A DNA stretch of 64,000 nucleotides, taken from positions 124,001-188,000 of the forward strand of contig JASCOD010000009.1 in NCBI GenBank assembly GCA_029959615.1. The letters are read 5' to 3'. A program made the translations under genes and the position numbers. Under the pieces are notes generated by a model. That model saw only the letters and a program-made list of their open reading frames with translations. It searched no databases and had not been told where the DNA came from. Positions 8,032 through 17,141 of the stretch are shown one piece after another (position 1 is the first letter of the stretch; each line of letters begins with the position of its first letter). This stretch comes from Flavobacteriaceae bacterium PS02338. Lineage in GTDB: Bacteria; Bacteroidota; Bacteroidia; Sphingobacteriales; Sphingobacteriaceae.

Positions 8032-8430
8032 TTAACCCAGTATTTCCTTTAGTTTTTTTGTCTGATAGTCTGCTAATTTTTGCAAAGGACCTGCGGCTAG
8101 CATTTTCATCATCATATTTAAATCTGCCGATATGGTATGAGTAGTAGTTGTTGTTCCGTTTCCATTATCCTTAACCGTCCATTGTAATGATAAATCAAAT
8201 GGTGGTTTTTCAGTAGGTATAGCGATCAGCTTTTCGTTTTCAACTCTTTCTGAGATGTGTATGGCTAGTTTAGCCATGTTTTGGATGGTAAAACTAGCAG
8301 TGTCGGCAGTTGAAGACCAATTATAGATATTCTCAGGCATTAATTGTTGATGATTATTCAAATCAGCAAGAAACTGATAAACCTGGGTTAGAGGAGAATT
8401 GATTTCAACATTACTTTCGATGATTGTCAT
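8032..8430 (-). CDS. SRPBCC (START/polyketide-cyclase-like) ligand-binding protein
   Basis: 132 residues. The opening strand IESNVEINSPLTQVYQFLADLNNHQQLMP and the central LQWTVKDNGNGTTTTTHTI strands are typical of the helix-grip SRPBCC fold. A C-terminal long helix (PLQKLADYQTKKLKEILG) closes the pocket. The ligand is unknown. It lies 27 bases downstream of pyrE on the same strand and probably shares its transcript, which ends at the terminator at 7978-8008. Cytoplasmic; no signal peptide. Confidence 0.8.
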   Translation of the reverse strand: MTIIESNVEINSPLTQVYQFLADLNNHQQLMPENIYNWSSTADTASFTIQNMAKLAIHISERVENEKLIAIPTEKPPFDLSLQWTVKDNGNGTTTTTHTISADLNMMMKMLAAGPLQKLADYQTKKLKEILG

Positions 8431-8457
8431 TTATGTTAGGTTATAGTGTAGTGACAA

Positions 8458-9111
8458 TTAAACGGTTTCGCTTTTTCCCCATTCAGCAGGGTTTTCACGC
8501 CATTTGTTTAAAAACTCGATATCGGATTTTGCAATAATTGCATGTTCTGCAGCATAGTCAATCAATGCTTTGTAATTGGAAAGTGTAGAATATCTACATT
8601 TCGCAGCGGCGAAGTTATCGTCAGCCTGTTGAAAGCCATAAGTGAAAATAGCTACTAAACCAGCTACAGATAAGCCCGCATTTCGTAGCGCTTCTACAGC
8701 TTGTAGACTGCTTTTTCCCGTAGAAATCAAATCTTCGATTACTACAACTCTTTGTCCTTCTACAATTTCTCCTTCAATTAAGCTTCCAGTGCCATGTTCT
8801 TTTGCTTTAGATCTTACGTAAATGAAAGGCAAGCCCAATTCTTGAGCCACCAAAACACCTTGCGGAATTCCAGCCGTAGCTACCCCGGCAATAACATCAA
8901 CTGCTCCATATTCTTCTTGGATTAATTGTGCTAATTTTTGACGGATGTAAGTTCTCACTGATGGATGAGACAAAGTTATGCGGTTGTCGCAATAGATAGG
9001 CGATTTCCACCCCGAAGCCCATGTAAATGGATTAGCAGGTTGTAATTTAATTGCTTTTATTTGTAATAAAAATTCAGCTACCTTTAATTCAATATCACTT
9101 TTATTATACAT
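8458..9111 (-). CDS. pyrE: Orotate phosphoribosyltransferase
   Basis: 217 residues. The family's PRPP-binding loop VVVIEDLISTGKSS is present near residues 121-134. The N-terminal WASGWKSPIYCDNR segment is the conserved orotate/PRPP pocket, and KAKEHGTG supplies the flexible catalytic loop residues. It makes OMP from orotate and PRPP in de novo pyrimidine synthesis. The start codon overlaps that of the divergent Nudix gene by two bases (CATG), so its promoter must lie inside the Nudix coding sequence; a -7 box is visible there. An SRPBCC gene follows on the same strand. Confidence 0.97.
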   Translation of the reverse strand: MYNKSDIELKVAEFLLQIKAIKLQPANPFTWASGWKSPIYCDNRITLSHPSVRTYIRQKLAQLIQEEYGAVDVIAGVATAGIPQGVLVAQELGLPFIYVRSKAKEHGTGSLIEGEIVEGQRVVVIEDLISTGKSSLQAVEALRNAGLSVAGLVAIFTYGFQQADDNFAAAKCRYSTLSNYKALIDYAAEHAIIAKSDIEFLNKWRENPAEWGKSETV

Positions 9112-9721
9112 GGCGCAAAAATACAGAATTTATATTAACGATAACACTTTGTTTATAACTCATGAACTTCCTGCTCAGATTGAAAAGATACAACAGATTG
9201 AAGTAGAGGGATTTGATTTTGAATCATTTTACAAAAACCTCAAAAGTAGCAAGAAAAAGAATTATTTGTTATTAACAAAAAATCCCACTTCTGTATTTAA
9301 AAAGATCAAAGATGGTTTGACTGTAATTAAAGCCGCTGGCGGTTTGGTTACCAATGCCAAAGGCGAATTTCTTTTCATTTTTAGGAATAAAAAATGGGAT
9401 TTACCGAAAGGAAAAGTAGATAAAGGTGAAAAAGTAAAAAATGCCGCTGTACGTGAGGTGGAGGAGGAGTGTGGAGTTAAAGTAGAAAAACGTAACGATC
9501 GGATTTGTAAAACCTACCATGTTTATGAAATGAGTGGAGAATTAATTTTGAAGCGTACCAATTGGTACCATATGACGGTAAAGGGAAGTCCTAAATTGGT
9601 GCCGCAGTTAGAGGAGGGAATTACAGAGGCGGTTTGGATAGCGCCGCATGAAATTAAAGCTAAAGTGAAAAACACCTATGCTTTAATCACAGATGTTTTA
9701 AAAAGTGAAGAATTGATTTGA
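9110..9721 (+). CDS. Nudix hydrolase
   Basis: 203 residues. A complete Nudix box runs from residue ~101 (GKVDKGEKVKNAAVREVEEE then CGV), fitting GX5EX7REUXEEXGU. An N-terminal ~70-residue extension (YRIYINDNTLFIT...) precedes the Nudix fold. The substrate cannot be told from sequence; related proteins hydrolyse nucleoside diphosphate derivatives. Its ATG overlaps the divergent pyrE start codon. The nearest promoter-like word upstream is TACCTTTA at 9079, inside pyrE, and this is weak. Confidence 0.93.
   Translation: MAQKYRIYINDNTLFITHELPAQIEKIQQIEVEGFDFESFYKNLKSSKKKNYLLLTKNPTSVFKKIKDGLTVIKAAGGLVTNAKGEFLFIFRNKKWDLPKGKVDKGEKVKNAAVREVEEECGVKVEKRNDRICKTYHVYEMSGELILKRTNWYHMTVKGSPKLVPQLEEGITEAVWIAPHEIKAKVKNTYALITDVLKSEELI
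9116..9123 (-). promoter_or_regulatory. -7 promoter box of pyrE, inside the Nudix ORF
   Basis: Read on the minus strand the bases are TATTTTTG, a match to TAnnTTTG, and four bases later comes the pyrE ATG. Transcription would begin at or within a few bases of the start codon, implying an essentially leaderless pyrE mRNA. Confidence 0.6.
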
Positions 9722-9779
9722 ATTGGGGTATTGTTTTAATCTGTTAACTGTTTTGTACAACTGTCAACTGCTAACTGAA

Positions 9780-10385
9780 TTATTCTTCATCTATACTTTC
9801 TATAATTACTTTAAGTCGTTTTAGGTGTTTGCCGTAGCTATATTTTGCCCAAGATTCGGTAATTAAGCCTATAATTAAAACAGTTATTGCGGCGTTAAGT
9901 AAGATATAGGTTAAGGGTATTTTTTCCAGCAGTTTTACTAAAATATTGCCTCTGGTAATGAACAGGGCAATGGCTCCAAAAGAAAGGTAGATAAAACTGA
10001 CAATGTAGGTAAGTGCTTTGTACAATTCTATATTAATTTTCATCTCGTAGTAAAACCACAATAAGTTTTTTCGACTATCTAGGCTTAAATCGTAAGAGTG
10101 CTTGTAAAAGGTGTAGAATTTAAAAAAGTAATAGGCTGTAAATCCACAAACAATAGAAAAGAATAAGAAATAGGTAGAGCTAAGATTGGATGAAAAACCT
10201 AAAATTTTCGGTGCAAGCGCCATTACTAATAAAGAAATGATTTGCCATAAAAATTCATGTTTCATCTTTTTTCTAATTTGGTCGATAGGTGTGCGTGCAT
10301 CTTTTATTTTAAGCATACTTTCTGAAACTTCGGTCGATACAACCTCGTTGTTGCTCCAGTCGTTTTTCAATTGATCAAAATTCAT
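9780..10385 (-). CDS. Four-span membrane protein paired with a sigma factor
   Basis: 201 residues from ATG 10385 (MNFDQLKNDW). The longer frame to 10448 would start from a non-conserved stretch deep inside the sigma gene, so I prefer the short 11-base overlap with the sigma stop. The N-terminal ~55 residues are soluble and charged; four hydrophobic segments follow (about 50-70, 78-98, 125-148, 160-182) and then a basic tail. The translational coupling to a sigma factor suggests a membrane-anchored anti-sigma or regulator. That is inference from position; there is no recognisable anti-sigma zinc motif. Confidence 0.75.
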   Translation of the reverse strand: MNFDQLKNDWSNNEVVSTEVSESMLKIKDARTPIDQIRKKMKHEFLWQIISLLVMALAPKILGFSSNLSSTYFLFFSIVCGFTAYYFFKFYTFYKHSYDLSLDSRKNLLWFYYEMKINIELYKALTYIVSFIYLSFGAIALFITRGNILVKLLEKIPLTYILLNAAITVLIIGLITESWAKYSYGKHLKRLKVIIESIDEE

Positions 10386-10878
10386 AGCCATTCTTTTTAA
10401 TGATTTGTTGTAGTTTTTCTTTAGTTCTATTGAGTTTAACACGGGCATTTACTTCGGTAATACCTAAATTTTGAGCTATTTCTCGGTGCGATTGATTTTC
10501 CAAAAACAGGAATATCAATGCCTTTTCAATCTGATTTAGCTCTTGCACTGCTTTGTATAAATAGGTTAGCTTTTCTTCTTTTTCGTGGCTGTCATTGATA
10601 TCGGCAATTTCTATCTGTTCGTTTAATGGTGCTTTATCTATCTTTCTATTGTCTTTTTTGAAGAAAATGATAGCCGTATTTAAAGCAACACGGTACATCC
10701 AAGTAGAAAATTTGCTGGTGCTCTTAAACGAAGGAAAAGCTTTCCAAAGTTGCATTACAATTTCTTGAAACAAATCTTCTTGATCTACAGCATTGTCCAT
10801 ATACATTTTACTGACCTTATGGATAATGCCCTTGTTCTCGTTAATTTGTTTTAGAAATGCTTGTTGGGTTTCGAGCAT
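10375..10878 (-). CDS. RNA polymerase sigma-70 family factor (ECF type)
   Basis: 167 residues with region 2 (DLFQEIVMQLWKAFPSFKSTSKFSTWMYRVALNTA, about 36-70) and a region 4 helix-turn-helix near the C-terminus (HREIAQNLGITEVNARVKLNRTKEKLQ). This two-domain architecture is that of ECF sigma factors. The gene overlaps the downstream membrane-protein gene by 11 bases, so they form a two-gene unit. Target promoters are unknown. No autoregulatory promoter could be recognised upstream (10879-11000). Confidence 0.93.
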   Translation of the reverse strand: MLETQQAFLKQINENKGIIHKVSKMYMDNAVDQEDLFQEIVMQLWKAFPSFKSTSKFSTWMYRVALNTAIIFFKKDNRKIDKAPLNEQIEIADINDSHEKEEKLTYLYKAVQELNQIEKALIFLFLENQSHREIAQNLGITEVNARVKLNRTKEKLQQIIKKNGYEF

Positions 10879-11023
10879 TAGCTTAAGCTTTACAATCGTT
10901 TTAATTTATGGTATTAGTAAAAGATTCTTGAAAACGTTACAAGTTAAATTTAAAAAGATTTGGAGTTAGAAAATCTTATCGAATAAATTGTAATTTAGAG
11001 CATTTTAAGAGCGTTTTAGTGAT

Positions 11024-11461
11024 ATGAAAAAAACAGGTGCATTGTTAGCGTTTGCAACACTGATACTTTTTACTGCTTTTATTGGCTGTAAGAAGGATGA
11101 AAGCGAAGAGGTTATAGATATCATAACTTCTAAAACATGGAAGTTCGGGCTAGTAGATTTGAATACTTCAACTAACCCTGGTGGTGCAAATTCTTATTTC
11201 CCCGTGCCAGAATGCGAACAAGATGATACTTTCACTTTTAAAGAAAACGGTACAATGGTTAGAACTTTTGGTTCTAAAAAATGTGATGGCAGTACAGAAA
11301 CTAATGAGACTGTGAACTACAGTTTTAATAAAGAAACAAAAGAATTAACAATTAAGGGGCTAAAATATACTGTTGTAGAAGAAAATAAAACCCAGTTTAA
11401 GTATTATATCGTAGTGCCAAATACTACGGGTTTTAATAATCAGATTTACTTGCTGCAGTAG
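11024..11461 (+). CDS. Lipoprotein with lipocalin-like domain
   Basis: 145 residues. The signal sequence ends in a lipobox (FIGC, Cys at about residue 22), so the protein should be lipid-anchored. The mature domain carries TSKTWKFGLVDL and a DTFTFKENGTMVR strand pattern as in Bacteroidota lipocalin-like/DUF4923-type small lipoproteins. Two further Cys residues (PVPECEQ and KKCDG) could form a disulfide. No function is assigned. It converges on coaD with only one base between the stop codons. Confidence 0.75.
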   Translation: MKKTGALLAFATLILFTAFIGCKKDESEEVIDIITSKTWKFGLVDLNTSTNPGGANSYFPVPECEQDDTFTFKENGTMVRTFGSKKCDGSTETNETVNYSFNKETKELTIKGLKYTVVEENKTQFKYYIVVPNTTGFNNQIYLLQ

Positions 11462-11462
11462 A

Positions 11463-11924
11463 TTAAAGAAATTCCAAAGCTTCCTTAGGTACAAACTGAC
11501 TTATATCACCGTTATTTCTTAAGATATCTCTTACAATAGTAGAACTAATTGCCGAATATTCTGGTCTGCTCAATAAAATGATGGTTTCTACTTCGGGCAT
11601 CATGCTTTTATTGATTTGAGCAATGGCTCTTTCGTATTCAAAATCTGAAGCAGAACGAATACCCCTTACCATATAGGTTGCACCAACTTTCTTCGCGAAA
11701 TCAATGGTTAAGCCCTGATAAGTTTGTATCTCTACGTTAGTATCGTTAATAAAAATGCTTTTTACAATTTCCTCTCTTTTTTCAGCAGATAAAAAGTTTT
11801 GCTTCGAACTATTCAATCCTATTCCTACCACAATTTTATCGAATAAGGGCAGTGATCGTTTTACGATATCCACATGGGCGATGGTAATTGGGTCGAAAGA
11901 GCCGGGAAATAATGCGATTTTCAT
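11463..11924 (-). CDS. coaD: Phosphopantetheine adenylyltransferase
   Basis: 153 residues, normal length. GSFDPITIAHVDI near the N-terminus is the nucleotidyltransferase TxxH-type motif, and the C-terminal EYSAISSTIVRDI supplies the ISSTxxR signature. It catalyses the ATP-dependent adenylation of 4'-phosphopantetheine in coenzyme A synthesis. It is the last of three minus-strand genes with a DUF3822 protein and rsmD, an order commonly kept in Bacteroidota. Confidence 0.97.
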   Translation of the reverse strand: MKIALFPGSFDPITIAHVDIVKRSLPLFDKIVVGIGLNSSKQNFLSAEKREEIVKSIFINDTNVEIQTYQGLTIDFAKKVGATYMVRGIRSASDFEYERAIAQINKSMMPEVETIILLSRPEYSAISSTIVRDILRNNGDISQFVPKEALEFL

Positions 11925-11954
11925 GATTGGTTAAGTGTTTAATTGCTGAATTGT

Positions 11955-12497
11955 TTAATCGTTACTAGCCGAAAAAAAGCTGAATGAGGAATAACCGTAT
12001 TTTCTAGTTTCGATATATCCAGGTTGCTGATCTAACTTTAGCATAGATGGGTGTTCTACGACCAAAACTCCATTTTCATTAAGTAATTGTTGCTGGTGCA
12101 CCAATTGGGGTAGTAGTGGGATGTTTGGTAAATCGTATGGAGGATCGGCAAAAATAATGTCGTATTTCTCTGTGCTTTGAGCCAAGAATTTAAAAACGTC
12201 CGCTTTACGGATATCCATACAATCTAACTGATGTTTCTCCTTAACTGACTTTAGCCAAGCTATACAGGCTGGGTGCTTATCTACGGATATAATGCTTTGC
12301 GCATCACGTGATGCAAATTCAATGCTGATATTTCCTGTTCCGGTAAATAGGTCAAGTATTTTACACTCGTCAAAATCATAGCTGTTTAACAAAATATTGA
12401 ATAATGCTTCTTTGGCCATATCTGTAGTAGGCCTTACAGGAAGTTTTGCAGGAGCTTGAAACTGTAGTCCTTTTAATTTGCCACCAACTATTCGCAT
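11955..12497 (-). CDS. rsmD: 16S rRNA (guanine(966)-N(2))-methyltransferase RsmD
   Basis: 180 residues from ATG 12497 (MRIVGGKLKG). The longer frame to 12620 adds 41 residues that read through the neighbouring gene and lack family similarity. It has the SAM-binding motif ILDLFTGTGNISIEFASR and the catalytic DPPY motif (FADPPYDLP) of N2-guanine methyltransferases. It methylates G966 of 16S rRNA. It overlaps the stop codon of the DUF3822 gene by 10 bases, implying translational coupling. Confidence 0.95.
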   Translation of the reverse strand: MRIVGGKLKGLQFQAPAKLPVRPTTDMAKEALFNILLNSYDFDECKILDLFTGTGNISIEFASRDAQSIISVDKHPACIAWLKSVKEKHQLDCMDIRKADVFKFLAQSTEKYDIIFADPPYDLPNIPLLPQLVHQQQLLNENGVLVVEHPSMLKLDQQPGYIETRKYGYSSFSFFSASND

Positions 12498-13312
12498 TGT
12501 TGTAAAGCTAGTAAACTGGTGTAATAATGAGCCGGCATATCGTCCAAAATCTGGGTGTCTAAGCGAGACGAGATCAATAGAAAGTCTACCTTTTTGAAAT
12601 ACTGAGCCAATAAATTCCATTTATCATCATTTTGATGAATGATTCCGCAGGTCTTTAATTCGATTTGTTTGGCATCAATACCCAACTGATTGATAAGGAG
12701 CAGAAGGTAGTAGGTTAGTTCTTCTACGTCTTCAAATTGATAGCTCTGTACAAAGGCAATTTTGCCATTTTTAATATATAAGAACTGAAAAGCTCCAGCA
12801 GTAAAATCAATAACAATACTATCTGTATTTACTTTAGTTGAAAGTTCGAGTAAACCAGCATTTTGTTGAAGCTTAATGCTGTCTTGCCAATTTTCGTTAA
12901 TCAATTTTTCAATGGATTGAGGTAAAGAGAAAATAGTATGGATGTTTTGTTGTGGGCTTGGTTGTACATACACGTTCTGAGAATCTGCTTCAGCAAAAAA
13001 CTTGGTGTTAAGTGTTATATCACTTTCATTAAATAAATCTTGAGGTACAAAAACGATATTAGGCGTATGCGTAGCCACTTTTACATTTTTGTATTGAAGC
13101 TTTAAATAAGCATCAGTTTTTAAGCGTTCCTTTAGTTTTTCGTAACCACTTTGACATTCTTGCTCATCGTAAACTGCATGGACAAACTTGTTCTCGTTAT
13201 CTATAATAGCGTAAGAGAAAGTGTCGGCACCAATTTTAACCAGCAAGTTTAAATTCGTACTGTTTGCGGGCTCAAAGTTCGGATCAATTAGTAAAATGCT
13301 GTTATTGCTCAT
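12488..13312 (-). CDS. DUF3822 family protein
   Basis: 274 residues without signal peptide or membrane segments. Strand-rich elements such as SILLIDPNFEP, FSYAIIDNENKFVHAVYDE and DSIVIDFTAGAFQFLYIKNGKIAFVQSY resemble an actin-like (ASKHA) fold, as proposed for DUF3822. It is the first gene of the DUF3822-rsmD-coaD unit; this linkage is frequent in Bacteroidota. Biochemical role unknown. Confidence 0.85.
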   Translation of the reverse strand: MSNNSILLIDPNFEPANSTNLNLLVKIGADTFSYAIIDNENKFVHAVYDEQECQSGYEKLKERLKTDAYLKLQYKNVKVATHTPNIVFVPQDLFNESDITLNTKFFAEADSQNVYVQPSPQQNIHTIFSLPQSIEKLINENWQDSIKLQQNAGLLELSTKVNTDSIVIDFTAGAFQFLYIKNGKIAFVQSYQFEDVEELTYYLLLLINQLGIDAKQIELKTCGIIHQNDDKWNLLAQYFKKVDFLLISSRLDTQILDDMPAHYYTSLLALQQCE

Positions 13313-13536
13313 CTATCAACAAAAATAAGTTTTTTTATTTAATTGGTTCAATTGTTCATTAGTTCAATTGTTCACTTGGTTAACTAATGAATATTTGATG
13401 ATTGAGAATTGTTTATTCGCCTTGGTAGATGTTTGATAATTGGAATTTTGATGATTGGTCATTTTCTACAATTTGAAGATTGGTTATTCATTCAAGCAAA
13501 CTGATACCTAACCCCTAATACCTGTCTACTAATTTC

Positions 13537-13544
13537 TATCTTTA
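13537..13544 (+). promoter_or_regulatory. -7 promoter box of the RecD-like helicase gene
   Basis: TATCTTTA, one base from the TAnnTTTG consensus, ends 4 bases before ATG 13549. The upstream spacer 13330-13460 consists of repeated short words (CAATTGTTCA, ATTGGTT, TTTGATGATTG). Confidence 0.5.
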
Positions 13545-13548
13545 CCGA

Positions 13549-14997
13549 ATGGATAGAGCCAGTTTGATTGCACAATCGTACCCTTTTTTACCAACAAAGG
13601 AGCAGTTACGCTTTTGCAACGAGGCGGCAACATTTTTAAGCAGATCTAATGATGAAGCTTGTTTTATACTCAAAGGATACGCAGGTACTGGAAAAACTAC
13701 TTCTGTAGCAGCATTGGTGAAGGCTTTGCCAAAATTTGGCTTGAAATCTATTTTATTGGCTCCAACTGGTAGGGCTGCCAAAGTGATGAGCAATTATACC
13801 CAAAAGAAAGCACTTACCATTCATAAGAAGATCTACAGGAAAAAAAGCTCAGTAAGTGTTGAAATGGTTTTCCAGCTTGCTCCAAATTTGGCACAAAATA
13901 CGGTGTTTATTGTAGACGAAGCTTCGATGATTGCCGACGAATGGAGTGCGCAAAATGGTTCGTCTTTTTTGGGAGATTTACTGGAGTTTGTTTTTCAACC
14001 TGCGCCAGATGGTGCGCCAAAAAACTGTTTTTTGCTCTTTGTTGGCGATACAGCGCAGCTTCCGCCAGTTGGTAGTGTAGATAGCCCGGCTTTAAATCCC
14101 GAATATTTAAGTAGTAATTTTCATTTAAATGTGACTTCTGTAGAGCTTACTGAAGTAGTACGTCAAGAGAAGAAATCAGGTGTTTTGGCTAACGCTACCA
14201 TGCTTCGTAATCTGGTAAACACTTATGAAGATGAACCGCAATTTCCTAAGTTCATCACTAAAGGCTATAAAGATATTTTTAGAATGACTGGGTTGAAATT
14301 TGTTGAGGGGCTGGAATATGCTTATAGCAAATATGGACTAGAAAATACGCTGGTGGTATGTAGGTCAAACAAATCTGCCAATATTTATAACAATCAAATC
14401 AGGGCCAGGTTGCTATATCGAGATGAGGAATTGAGTGGCGGAGATTACATTATGGTGGTGCGGAATAATTATTTTTGGCTGCCAGACGATAACGAGACTG
14501 CTTTTATTGCTAATGGTGATATGGCTAAAATTACTCGTGTACGGAGAGCAGAAGAACGTTATGGTTTCCGATTTGCAGAAGTACAGTTGGAACTAGTAGA
14601 TTTTCCCGATATAGGTGCTATCACTTGTAAAGTTTTGTTAGATACATTGCAGATTGAAAGTCCGAATTTACCTTACGAGGCTAGTAAAAGGTTGTATGAA
14701 GGTTTGTTGTTAGATTACGAACACATCACTAATAGAAAAGAGCGTTTATTGGCTATCAAGCAAGACCCATATTATAATGCCCTGCAAATTAAATTCGCCT
14801 ATGCGGTTACCTGCCATAAGGCGCAGGGGGGGCAATGGGATGCAGTTTTTGTAGATCAAGGTTATTTAACAGAAGATATGGTAGATCTTGATTTTATGCG
14901 TTGGCTGTATACCGCGGTGACCAGAGCGAAAAAGGAACTTTTCTTAGTTAACTTTGGTAAAGAGCTATTTGCCGAAAAAATTGAAGAGGAGTACTAG
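13549..14997 (+). CDS. RecD-like superfamily 1 DNA helicase
   Basis: 482 residues. Walker A GYAGTGKT at 43-50, motif Ia LLAPTGRAAK, Walker B IVDEASMI, motif III GDTAQLPPVGS, and the C-terminal UvrD_C_2 region with YAVTCHKAQGGQWDAVFVDQ and LYTAVTRAKKELFLV. This is the RecD/Pif1-like 5'-3' helicase class. At 482 residues it lacks the long N-terminal region of RecD2. It probably acts in DNA repair or replication restart, alone rather than in RecBCD. Its stop overlaps the convergent histidine kinase gene by 4 bases. Confidence 0.92.
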   Translation: MDRASLIAQSYPFLPTKEQLRFCNEAATFLSRSNDEACFILKGYAGTGKTTSVAALVKALPKFGLKSILLAPTGRAAKVMSNYTQKKALTIHKKIYRKKSSVSVEMVFQLAPNLAQNTVFIVDEASMIADEWSAQNGSSFLGDLLEFVFQPAPDGAPKNCFLLFVGDTAQLPPVGSVDSPALNPEYLSSNFHLNVTSVELTEVVRQEKKSGVLANATMLRNLVNTYEDEPQFPKFITKGYKDIFRMTGLKFVEGLEYAYSKYGLENTLVVCRSNKSANIYNNQIRARLLYRDEELSGGDYIMVVRNNYFWLPDDNETAFIANGDMAKITRVRRAEERYGFRFAEVQLELVDFPDIGAITCKVLLDTLQIESPNLPYEASKRLYEGLLLDYEHITNRKERLLAIKQDPYYNALQIKFAYAVTCHKAQGGQWDAVFVDQGYLTEDMVDLDFMRWLYTAVTRAKKELFLVNFGKELFAEKIEEEY

Positions 14998-16304
14998 GCA
15001 CTAGCTAAAGGAAGTTGTATGGTAAATGTAGTTCCCTCGTTTTCTTTGCTATTTACAGATAATTTACCTTGATGTTGTTCTATAACTTTGTAAGAAATAT
15101 GCAGGCCTAAGCCAGTAGATTTTTCACCCATTAAGCCTTGTCTTCCTGCTTTGGAAAATTGGTCGAAAAGATAAACCTGCATATCTATTGGAATACCAAT
15201 GCCATAATCTTTGATCGAAAGGCTTACTGTCTTTTCGTTGATATCTAATAAGATGTCTATTGGTTTCTCCTTTTGAGAAAATTTGATGGCGTTACTAATT
15301 AAGTTGTCGATAACTCGCTCTATTTTAGAAGGATCGCAATAAATAAAGGAGTTTGGTTTTTGGACAGTAAACGCTATATTTCTAGAAGCATCTGCGTTCC
15401 ATTTATGGATAATGTTTTGTAAAATGTCATTCAAGTCTAGCCTTTGTAGCTTTAATTTACTTGATCCGATTTTGGCAACATCTATAATATCGTCGATAAT
15501 TGTTTTTGCATGGTTAGATGCTTTGTTTATCATTCCTGCTTCTTTATGATATTTATCGTCTAGCAATATCATCTGGCTAAGTGCATCTATGTTATTTAAA
15601 GGACCTCTTAAATCGTGCGCTACGAAAGCCATTATTTCATTTTTTTCGTTGTTTAGAAGGTTGATTTCATTGTTTTTTTCTTCGAGTTGTTTGATTTGAA
15701 CGAACTGGTTTGATTTTATGAAATAACAATATCTAGATGAACAATACAATACGATTGACAACAATAAGGAAGAAACTCCGTTGGCTAATTTTTCAGGCAG
15801 AGTGATATTGGAGAAGAATATTCCTAAAAAGTATATCAATAAGAAATAACCTAAGGTAATGTTGGCTTCTTTTTTTTCAAGAGAAAAAAATAGACCAACC
15901 ATAAAAATCCCCATCAATAAGGCACTTAGCGTGTTTTTGGTATTATATCTTGATATGATATAGCTTAATGCGTAAGCAGCTGTAAGTAAATAACAGATAA
16001 AAACAATGACGAGTGTTCTTTTACGGGCAAGGCTAATCTTATTGCTCTTTAATGCTAGATAGGTAATTATGAAAAAAAGAAGAGAACATATTATCTGAGT
16101 GTAATTGTTAATGGATAGCTCTTTAAAAGCCTTTAGCTTTGTCAAATCATCTATAGAGATAGTATATAAAATACGAGCTAAAACACTTACGCCAAAAATA
16201 AGTGCGCTAATAACATTGGCATTTTTTAGATTGAGTAGATTACTATATTCGTTAAATTGTTTCGAATATGCTTGAGGCGTATGATATGTGATGAAATTTC
16301 TCAA
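14994..16304 (-). CDS. Membrane sensor histidine kinase (HisKA/HATPase_c)
   Basis: 436 residues. About seven hydrophobic segments fill residues 30-195, then a short coiled linker (IKQLEEKNNEINLLNNEKNE). The H box FVAHDLRGPLNNID (His near 229) follows, with N box NLISNAIKFSQ, G1 DYGIGIP and G2 TGLGLHIS. No receiver, PAS or HAMP domain is visible. The membrane part resembles a 7TM-type sensor without an external domain, so the signal may be membrane-borne. No partner regulator is adjacent; the LytTR gene lies 93 bases upstream with its own kinase. Confidence 0.93.
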   Translation of the reverse strand: MRNFITYHTPQAYSKQFNEYSNLLNLKNANVISALIFGVSVLARILYTISIDDLTKLKAFKELSINNYTQIICSLLFFIITYLALKSNKISLARKRTLVIVFICYLLTAAYALSYIISRYNTKNTLSALLMGIFMVGLFFSLEKKEANITLGYFLLIYFLGIFFSNITLPEKLANGVSSLLLSIVLYCSSRYCYFIKSNQFVQIKQLEEKNNEINLLNNEKNEIMAFVAHDLRGPLNNIDALSQMILLDDKYHKEAGMINKASNHAKTIIDDIIDVAKIGSSKLKLQRLDLNDILQNIIHKWNADASRNIAFTVQKPNSFIYCDPSKIERVIDNLISNAIKFSQKEKPIDILLDINEKTVSLSIKDYGIGIPIDMQVYLFDQFSKAGRQGLMGEKSTGLGLHISYKVIEQHQGKLSVNSKENEGTTFTIQLPLASA

Positions 16305-16397
16305 TTCTTTTTTTCCAAAAATAATGAACTTTAAGTATCATTTTATCAAAAAAGAGATAGTCTTACTTCTAAATACCGAAAATTTAGCTAAAAAATG

Positions 16398-17141
16398 TTA
16401 AATCTCAAATTTTAGGCGTAAACTCTCACTGTTTGAACGGCTAGAGGTAACCTTAGCACCATTGCTCATTATGAAAATTAAGGAGCCGTTAAAACCTCTT
16501 CTAATCTCGCTAATGTGATTCGTATTGATGATATCGCTGCGGTGAATACGTAAAAAATCCTCAGGCAATTTTGCTTCTAAAGTGGATAAAGTATAATCTG
16601 TAAGATGTTTTTTGCCATCAGCTGTATGCAGAAATACATATTTATCTTCTGCCTGTATGTGAACGATGTCCTCAAATTTGATGAGTAAAATTCTGTCTCC
16701 CAGTTTTACGGTAAGTGTTTTTAAGGTTGTTTTGCCTTTAATCTGTTGTATTAAGTCTTCAATTGCGATAGTGGGTTTAGCTAAATTGGTTTGCTTTAGT
16801 TTGGCAACTGTCTTGTCTAATCGTTCTAGTTCAATTGGTTTAAGCAGGTAATCAATAGAACCTTCCTCAAACGCTTTGATCGCATATTGATCGTAAGCGG
16901 TGGTGAACACAACCTTAGGCGAATTTTCTTTAAGTTTCGCTAACATTTCGAAGCCATTTAGTATTGGCATTTCGATGTCTAAAAAGATCAGATCAGGTTG
17001 ATGTTGATTGATGAGCTCCAATCCTTGCGCACCGTTTTCCGCCTCGGCAATAATGTCAATCTCGGCATAATTAGTTAGCAATCTTTGTAGGCGTTTTCTA
17101 GCTAATTGCTCATCTTCTATAATGATGGTTTTCCAAGTCAT
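16398..17141 (-). CDS. LytTR-family response regulator
   Basis: 247 residues. The N-terminal receiver has acidic pocket ED at 9-10, phospho-acceptor Asp55 in LIFLDIEMP, and Lys in LLKPIE. The C-terminal LytTR DNA-binding domain covers about 145-245 (DRILLIKFEDIVHIQAEDKYVFLHT...FLRIHRSDIINTNHI). It overlaps the upstream kinase gene by 4 bases, the standard operon of LytS/LytTR systems. Target genes are not evident; autoregulation is possible. Confidence 0.95.
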   Translation of the reverse strand: MTWKTIIIEDEQLARKRLQRLLTNYAEIDIIAEAENGAQGLELINQHQPDLIFLDIEMPILNGFEMLAKLKENSPKVVFTTAYDQYAIKAFEEGSIDYLLKPIELERLDKTVAKLKQTNLAKPTIAIEDLIQQIKGKTTLKTLTVKLGDRILLIKFEDIVHIQAEDKYVFLHTADGKKHLTDYTLSTLEAKLPEDFLRIHRSDIINTNHISEIRRGFNGSLIFIMSNGAKVTSSRSNSESLRLKFEI

